A DNA stretch of 64,000 bases. It comes from Elmis aenea (Eukaryota > Arthropoda > Insecta > Coleoptera > Elmidae). A model generated the notes under the pieces. It saw nothing but the letters and a program-made list of their open reading frames with translations. It ran no database searches and was not told the DNA's origin. Shown here one piece after another: positions 56,845 through 64,000 of this stretch. A program made the position numbers and the translations under genes. The stretch spans positions 53,172,966 through 53,236,965 of the forward strand of contig OX393576.1 of the NCBI GenBank assembly GCA_947652605.1, in the 5' to 3' direction. Positions within the stretch are counted from its first letter, which is position 1. The number at the start of each line of letters is the position of its first letter.

Positions 56845-58369
56845 TATGCAACGTGTCTATATGTTTCTGAACTCGTTATTAATGGATAAAAACTGTGAAT
56901 TAAATCGATGACTGTAATGAACTATAAGATGATTATTAAACACATTTACTTTGTCAATGTTTCGAATGAAGTGTAATTGCGTTATTCTGTTGTTAAAAAG
57001 AATGAACGTGCTTTAGGAATTGACTTATTTGCGATAAATTTGTTATATTATAGCTTCTCGCACCGTGTTGATTGTGCGAAATATTTATTTAAAATAATGT
57101 AGATATTCTGTTAAAAATATATCATTTATATATTTGCCATACGCCAGAATTTATTTAAAAAATAACAATATACAACATTCAATTAATTAATTTTTATATT
57201 TCCTGCATAGCGAAAGAAATATTTGTAAATCTGTTTATTTGGTATTTACCTACACTACACGAATACTTCAAATAAGTCATAATGATTATTACCCATCAAC
57301 ACTGCGTATATATTTTCAGTATTGCGATAATAAAAGTAATTTATAACTTCTTAATTTTATTATTATTAATACATTTTTACAATAATATCTTTTTGCAATA
57401 AAATTAATAAAATAATTACAAAAATGTAATTAATATCATGTTTTTATAAATTATAAATATTATTACAATTAAGAAAATATAAATGCAAGGTTGATCGGCA
57501 ATAACTATCAACTATTTTAGTATATAAACATTTGATTACCAACAATAATGAAATAATATGATTATTTACTCTAATAAAACATAAAATACAACGTTAAATA
57601 TTTAAATAACAAATTTTAAAAAAGTCGAGATTCTCGAGTCTCGTCTCGTCTCGTCGAGATCTCGGGTCTTGAAATCTCGTCTCGCCGCGAATTGTCGAGA
57701 CGAGAAAAAGTCTAGTCTCGTCTCGACTTTTCGAGACGAGACGAGACGAGATCGAGAAATTTCTCGTCTCGGCGGTATCACTAAGAGAAACGGTTAACTT
57801 ACTAAAAATGTGCAGTTTTGTTAAAACAAACTCAGAACAGTTTTCAAAAATATTCTATCATTTCCGATTTTTGAATTATTAATGAAAAACTGTTTTTTTG
57901 TTATATTTATAATGTGTCATATCTCCCTTATTGTTTTAAATATCGAAAAAGTTTATAAAGATTATTTTTAGATATTTTTATGTAGATTTTGATAGAAGGT
58001 ACTAAAAAAAAAATTTACGCTCGCCGTTAAAAAGGTATGACACAAACTCACCTTTTTTTAAATGGAAGCTATAGTTGGCTATGACCTATTTATATTCCTT
58101 ATTTTTTCCCTTTCCAAATATATTAGGGTTGATGTATTTATTTTCAATAATACGCAAGTTACAAAGGTTTTTAAAAATTTTTAAAGATGAGAAACAAAAA
58201 GCAGGTTGTGAAAACAAAGGAAAATCGGAAAAGATAGAATATATTTGACAACAATTCTGAGTTTGTCCCAAAAAACTGTACATTTTTGGTACATTAACCG
58301 TTTCTCTATCTTGACTATTAAGCGAGATGCCCATGTAATCCCATCGAATTTGGACCACCCTGTACAGTA

Positions 58370-60400
58370 CATCGGCTTGCATTGCACTGTAATCAGATGC
58401 AAGCAGGGTTGCAAGTTTTGGCGATTTGGAATCAATTTGGCTATCATTTTTTTTTAATTAAACATGTTTCTTTTTTTAAAATTGGCATCAATGGCTATTA
58501 CACAATACGCACTATGAAAATAGGTTTTAGAAGATATTACAATTTGCCTACAATTATTATTTTATAATTCTCATTAACAGACAATAAAAATTTAATTTTG
58601 GTTTTTGAGGATGACGAACCCAACGATTCTGAGGCCCCCTTTTTCCGAGGCCCGAGGCGCGCGCCTCATGCGCCTGTGCGGTAATCCGCCACTGAGTGGA
58701 GTATGTTAAGGTGTCAAATAAAACGACAATGGTACAGTTTTTAAATTTATTTTTGTGAAACAGCAATATGTGAATTTATAATATATTTATATATCCTCAT
58801 TTCTTAAAATTAGTATGTATAATAATACAATACAGAATTTAAATAAAAATGGAGGCACCTGATATCTGCTATCACTGCAAAGTACACTCACTGCGAAGTG
58901 CAAGTGTGACAATAAGTACAGTGCAAGATACGCCGATAATTGTTACAATTATATGAGCGAACAGAGCAACTTAGATGTGTAAAGAATTATCACAAACAAG
59001 ACTATAAAAATAATTCGGCCTACCTCACCCAACCATTCGTTTAATATAATCTGAACACTTTCAAACAATATACGAGTATAAACTTATACCTATACAAATT
59101 TTACTAATCAGGAAAACTTTTCGTTAACTATTTCTACACACGTTTTGTGAAATTGACACTTAGCGGAACTTTTTTTTTTAACACAAAATACAATTGACGA
59201 CGAGACATGAATACGAGAAAATTCGTATCGAGCAAAAATAATTGACATGTTAAAGAAGATTTTCTTCTGCTGCTTTAAAACACGATCCACTTAAGTTTCC
59301 TTATAACACTGACATGAACGTTTATGGACGCAAAGGCAAAAATCACCTTGTTCACGGTAATTATATGGGAAACCACTTCTGCGATAAAAATTTCTTATAG
59401 TTATTAATCATTTTTTAAACCTGCTTTTTAGCGATGTGTTTTTTAAATGAGGATAGGAATAAAAACAACGACTTTTGAAACGTATCTAAACACTAAAAAT
59501 AACGTAATATTTTACAGTAAAAAATTACTCTACGATGAAGATGAACTAAAAGCCTAAACGGCGCATTTATGTAAAATATATGACCAGTACCAACATGACA
59601 AGAAGGAGTATGTATATAAAAATTAAAACTGTGTAACATAATCAACAAAGGTACACTAAGCATCTATTAACTAACATTATTTACAACGTCAATGAAAAAC
59701 ACTTCACAGTGCTGCTTCGAAATTATATTAACTCTTATATTACACTATGTAAAACCTGGCCTTACATACATTTACAAAGTTAAAAAATGTACTAAATTGT
59801 CCTAGAAATTTTAACGCAAATCACGTCGCTCATGAATAGCTGCCAATTACACAATTGTCAACATTACCTGTAAATCTGCTACGTATGTACTGAAATTGAC
59901 ATAACTGAGCAAACTATTTTAATATTACATGGCACAAGGTAAGAGCAGCAGCAAAAACAATTAAACATTGGCCACTTTTCTGAAATATTCGGACATGAAA
60001 GCATATTTTTCTATACAAACAATTATTAATGAGCATAACACGAGATCATGTTATAACAAAATTACAATGTCAACGGTTGCACAACAAATAAGATGGACGC
60101 ACAAGCAACTTAATGATTACGCTGCCATAACATCGTTGCACTGAGCTGGGTAACCATATACTAATCTGAAACAAAAAAGAAACAATAATTAGTTTACACA
60201 AACAACCTTTTACATATTTATATTAAAACGAAACCATAAGTTTCATCAACAATTAAAGCAATAGTATAAATTTCATAAAGAGAACGCGAATAGCAGTGAA
60301 TAAAATGCGACTTGAGAAAGATAATCTGTCGAATAAAATGCGGGTAGAGGAGTATAAATACTGTGGTTTTTCTACTCAGTGGCTAAGCAAAGGTAAGCAC
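58370..60400. other. AT-rich stretch with one solo hAT-MITE end, no gene
   Basis: On the minus strand CAGTGGCGGATTACCGCACA..GGCGCATGAGGCGCGCGCCT (58696-58645) is a hAT-MITE-type end without a partner. A possible CAGGGTTGCAAGTTTTGG end is at 58404. The rest is AT-rich with no recognised frame. Confidence 0.45.
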
Positions 60401-60407
60401 TAGTAAC

Positions 60408-61509
60408 CAGGGACTAAAAACGAAAAAAATTTCGTTCGTTTCTGTTCGGAGCGAAAACGAAATATATCGTTTTCGTTCTTTTCGTTCTAACCGAAAAAAT
60501 TCCTTTTTCGTTTTCGTGAATCGAAATAATAACGGTTAAAAGCGGTTTTACAATTTTTTTTGTCGTCAAGTCACTACAACCCTCTATAAATACGATAACA
60601 ATATTTGCGTTTCCACTAAAATATGAAGGATGACGATGGGTTTTGATGCTCACGGACAGCATATTTTAGACTGGCGAACCATCGCCATATTAAATTTACC
60701 AAATCGTTAAACACATTAACATTTAACCATTTTATTAAGTTTAACACCCGTAAGGTGCAAAAACACAACGTGTTTTAGTACTAAAAATCTATGAATTTGA
60801 ATTAAATTAGATCCTGCTGTAATTATTTAAAAAGACAAAAGAATTAATTCAAGTGGATAGTCCACTAAATGTTCCTATGAATGTTATAAATAAAAAAGAT
60901 ATTAGAAGAAAACTTATATTAACTGTAAACGCAAATAAAACATACACATTAATAATATATAACAAATTAACTTGAAATATACAACTTAATAGTGTGTACA
61001 TACTGCACAATATACATTTTCACAATCCATTCAATCTTACTAGCAACACATCAGACAATAAATCTTCTTTTACATTAGTCCTTTTCGAAGTAAGAGTAAA
61101 TTTTACTTTTATTAAATCTATAAACGCAAATAAAACATACACATTAATAATATATATCCAGTCAAGTGAACAAAGAATATCTGTACCGTTTCTTGTGTTA
61201 CACGAAACTGCAAGTATTAACTATAAATTGTTAACACAAATCATGTACATATATGGAGAAAAGTGAACCTAACTTATTTCAACTGAGATTTTTTACTGCC
61301 TCGTGGAGTCTTCCCAGCATAGAAGGCGAATTCGCGTTTGTGTTTAACAAATAAAATTGAAATAGCGACAAAACCGGTTAAAACCGGTTTTGGAAAATAT
61401 TTATTTCGTTTTCGCTCTGAACGAAAAATAATAATTTCGTTTTCGTTCTTAAATAAATTTCGGTTAATTTCGTTTAACGTTTTCGTTTTCGTTCCGTTCT
61501 CAGTCCCTG
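60408..61509. mobile_element. hAT-like MITE with TTTTCGTT-rich ends
   Basis: It starts CAGGGACTAAAAACGAAAAA and ends CGTTCTCAGTCCCTG, inverted, with many TTTTCGTT/AACGAAAA repeats on both sides. The flanks CTAGTAAC (60400-60407) and GTAGTAAC (61511-61518) match 7 of 8, with one extra base beside the right end. A diverged truncated copy is at 20090-20375. AATAAAACATACACATTAAT repeats at 60935 and 61130. The 60994-61266 frame is not recognised. Confidence 0.75.
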
Positions 61510-62350
61510 CGTAGTAACGTAAAGAAGATAATAAATAATCAACAAAACTGTTATAGAAAAAAATGTTGTCTTTACACTTTTTCAGGAAATATCAAAAATT
61601 TTTAAACTTAGGCGACTGTCTTAAGGCTTCTTATACACATTATTTACCCATTACATTACAACAATTCACCCTTTGTTTGGGATTCGAATTTGTTTAAACT
61701 AAATTAATCGTTATTTACCTACAATCCTACAAACTAAATACGTTTAACAACAATTATTACTGTCTGCTAGTTCTTTCAAATTTTAAGATTTTAATCTACA
61801 AGTAAAAAGTGCAAATAGTCAAAGTTTTTTCGGAAATATCTTTTGACTAAAGCAAGATAAGGTATTTGAAAATTAAATTAAGAGTCAATGCCATATAATC
61901 CTGGGTTCGAAACTATTTATAGGCAATTAAAGTGGAAGAATAAGGCAGGGTCATAAAGGTTAATAATGACGTTATTAGAATTTTTACAGTTAGTTGGCAC
62001 CGATTTTAGCGGACTCTTTCTAAATTCAATTTAATGAGCAAGAGTGATTTTAAACAGGTAACATTAAACTTGTAAGTTATATAATACTTTATCTTAATGA
62101 AAAGAAATTAAAATTACCTACATCAAAAAGTGTGTTTTTTTTGCAGTAACTTATATGGGCGAATATTTTTAAAAAACTTTAGTTAATATTTTTGTACCCC
62201 AGCAAGAGTAGAATATACTTGAAAATATGCACCTGGATCCCTATTTTAAACATGCTTTTCAAGGCTCCATTTACGCGGTTTTCATTTACGTGCTGTTTTT
62301 GTGAAAACAATTACTTGCTTAAATGGAGAGATTCCTGCATATACAAAGTC
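61510..62350. other. AT-rich stretch, no gene seen
   Basis: About 0.8 kb with no recognised feature. Confidence 0.4.
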
Positions 62351-62355
62351 ATATA

Positions 62356-62860
62356 CAGGGTGTTTGAAATTCGAGTTTAAGCATGGGAATCTCGCTTATT
62401 ATAATAGCTAGAGCATAGGCTTTAGTTTGGCAAAGTTGCTAAATTCGAGGCTCATTAACGATCTGAAAAGAAATTGAATTTATCTAAAACGGCATCCAAG
62501 AAAATTTTAAAAAAACCGGAAAATACGATTTTCGAAAACCGTGTATAACTCCTTTGGATTATTAAATATTTCAAAGGTGTAAAAACATTGCCTGAGCAAC
62601 TTTTTAAGCCAAATCGGATGGTAATCATAAATTTTTCCCAGAGCGATCCGTTTTTGCTTTATGACAACCGACTTTATTTATTCATGTGGGTGCAATTTTT
62701 GCTATTATCACAATCAAATAGAACTTGTTTTTTGATTTAAGTGATGTATCACTATCAAATTTAAAAAAATGGGTTTTGGACAATAACCACCAATCAGGTT
62801 AGCCGGTCGTTGTAGTTTTTGTCGTTTCCTTGACAACCAATCGACAAACTGAAAATTATG
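62356..62860 (+). repeat. ACAGGGTGTTTGAAATT-family repeat
   Basis: CAGGGTGTTTGAAATTCGAG follows a TA at 62354. It matches 22290-22759 and 20890-21050 inverted. It ends near CCTTGACAACCAATCGACAA (about 62830) without a clear inverse terminus, so it may be a half-element. Blocks CATGGGAATCTCGCTT and AAAACCGTGTATAACTCCTT are shared among copies. Confidence 0.6.
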
Positions 62861-63480
62861 AAGCCTATTATTTGTGATATTTGAATTTAAACCTAAGCTT
62901 TAGCTATTATTAAACTCGAATATAAAACAGCATGTATAGGTGGACAAACTTAAAAGACTATCAGCATTTTTAAATCGCCTAAAATGCAAACCCTTAAATA
63001 TCCTGATAAAAAGAACATTAAATTTACACATCGAACTTTGCGTAAAATGCGAATGAGATTGAAAAATATTATAAGCCGTTGACTATAGGTACATGTATTT
63101 TGAGAAAAAGTAATTTGACAATGAATAATTAACTGCTGCGATAAATTTCCACTAAACAATAAAAATATCTATATTAAAGAAATAATGATGATAAGAGTAA
63201 TATGCAAAAGTGTTTATCGAGTGAATTTATAAAACTTGAAAAACTATTATTTCCTTTTTGTAAGAGATGACACTGCGCACGTTAATTTTTAATCCACTGG
63301 TAACAAAATAACATTTAATAATCGAAATACATGCTTTATATGATGATGTAGAAAAAGTAGAGAGAACAATAAAATGCTTAAAAATCTGCGAGCGATATTT
63401 TTACGATTTATCAGTGAATATAAACTTTACGGAAGTAATCCGAGGAAATGAGGACATAGCACGCAACAAGCTGTATCATA
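62861..63480. other. AT-rich stretch upstream of the right-edge promoter
   Basis: No recognised gene or element. It may contain regulatory sequence for the gene starting at 63908. Confidence 0.35.
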
Positions 63481-63490
63481 ATCTGTAATC

Positions 63491-63530
63491 TCTATATAAA
63501 GGAACATCGTCGCGTGTATCGCGCCGCGGA
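63491..63530 (+). promoter_or_regulatory. Putative TATA promoter of the right-edge gene
   Basis: TCTATATAAAGGA (TATA box about 63493-63500) is followed about 30 bp later by a shift to GC-rich sequence (GCGCCGCGGAGAGACTC), where transcription could start. This would give a leader of about 0.38 kb to the ATG at 63908. Confidence 0.4.
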
Positions 63531-63907
63531 GAGACTCTTGTTATCGGTTTTTAAAAGGCTTATTACGGTTTACAAAAAGCACGATTGCCCGTGTACGGTG
63601 TAAAATGAGAAAAAACCGTGGATTATCACTATATATTACAAAGTTTGTTCTGCGTTGCGTATTGAAGAAGAGTAATATCGAAACTTTTTTATTTTCCAAC
63701 TCAGATACGAAGGATGCCCATAGTCATCAATAGATTTTATCACCGCTACCTAATTCAGAACGAACATAAATTGATATAGAGCAATTCCTATTAATGACAA
63801 CCTTACTTTTTAAACGACAGTTTTATTGTGGCTTCTTAAGATAACTGTAGGCAATAATGGGTAGTTTTTCTTTCTTTTGTCGGAGCGAACTGTAGTAAAA
63901 AGTAAGG

Positions 63908-63988
63908 ATGGTTGCCGGCCTGTCCGTGGCGCCAGGGAAGGCGGCGCCGCCAGCGCCGGTTGGGGTGAGACGCTGCTGCTACCGCTGG
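63908..63988 (+). CDS. Putative first coding exon of an unidentified host gene
   Basis: ATG at 63908 (context AGTAAGGATGG) opens 27 codons: MVAGLSVAPGKAAPPAPVGV then RRCCYRW. They end exactly at TGG|GTAAGTG, a consensus donor at 63989 in phase 0. The exon is strongly GC-rich, unlike the rest of the window. The peptide is Ala/Pro-rich with a basic, Cys-containing end. No domain or family is recognised from 27 residues. The gene would continue beyond the right edge. Confidence 0.5.
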
Positions 63989-64000
63989 GTAAGTGAAAGC

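Larger units (their letters stand above)
53925..57783 (+). mobile_element. hAT element with GAGACGA-rich ends (copy B), 8-bp duplication
   Basis: Exact AGAGAAAC flanks (53917-53924, 57784-57791). The mirror arm of the host, at about 58298-58318, shows the uninterrupted site. The ends TAGTGATGCCGCGAGACGAG and CTCGGCGGTATCACTA are inverted, and the next 130-170 bp at each end are degenerate GAGACGAGAC / CTCGTCTCGT repeats. It carries the first, BED-containing part of a transposase (54845-55424). A TTAA MITE (54119-54400) and another hAT (55979-56844) have inserted inside it. The catalytic and dimerisation exons are missing. Confidence 0.95.
53862..58362. mobile_element. TA-type MITE hosting a hAT
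   Basis: The ends CAGGTGGTCCAAATTCGATG and, inverted, CAGGGTGGTCCAAATTCGAT share arms of about 85 bp that run to ..CAAGATAGAGAAACGGTTAA. Both flanks read TACAGTA (53855-53861, 58363-58369). The hAT at 53925-57783 interrupts the left arm. Without it about 634 bp remain. No transposase of its own. Confidence 0.85.

Overview
The window looks like a stretch of AT-rich insect nuclear DNA, either intron or intergenic. The evidence is eukaryotic splice signals, a tRNA-derived SINE and a dense load of insect-type cut-and-paste DNA transposons (hAT, Tc1/mariner, pogo/Tigger, TTAA-type, PIF/Harbinger-like, foldback). There is no sign of bacterial, organellar or viral organisation. The insect order cannot be fixed from the sequence alone. 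I see no complete host gene, rRNA, functional tRNA or CRISPR array.

Two small pieces look like host-gene exons, one near each edge. At the left, a minus-strand exon (3338 down to 3261) has an acceptor, 32 nt of 5' leader, an ATG, 15 codons and a GTAAGT donor. Its gene would continue off the left edge. At the right, a GC-rich plus-strand exon (ATG 63908, donor at 63989) lies about 0.4 kb downstream of a TATA box. Its gene continues off the right edge. The roughly 60 kb between them is mostly transposon relics and AT-rich filler.

Layout. 0.6-3.1 kb: three transposons nested inside one another. 3.6-4.1 kb: PIF/Harbinger-like MITE. 7.4-9.9 kb: nearly complete hAT with a BED-finger transposase and an 8-bp target duplication. 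10.7-11.1 kb: tRNA-Ala-type SINE. 12.2-15.0 kb: mariner split by a hAT that itself holds a MITE. 15.4 kb: 140-bp hairpin MITE. 15.7-17.0 kb: dead mariner split by a hAT MITE. 17.3-18.3 kb: hAT with CTCG/GAGACGA-rich ends. 20.4-21.8 kb: foldback element with 15-bp tandem repeats. 25.0-26.6 kb: TA-flanked element with nested insertions. 28.9-30.5 kb: nested hAT and MITE cluster. 36.9-40.2 kb: long inverted repeat around an internally deleted mariner. 48.25-50.9 kb: recent DD41D mariner at the exact centre of an ~850-bp palindrome. 53.9-58.4 kb: TA-flanked MITE hosting a hAT, which hosts a TTAA MITE and another hAT. 60.4-61.5 kb: hAT-type MITE.

The elements do not act together as a pathway. What the window records is an insertion stratigraphy, and several insertions are confirmed by exact target duplications or by an intact paralogous site in the same window. 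All transposase reading frames seen are broken by stops, frameshifts, deletions or lost catalytic residues. The least damaged are the DD41D mariner (two frameshifts) and the 7.4-9.9 kb hAT (one stop, one frameshift with a short deletion).
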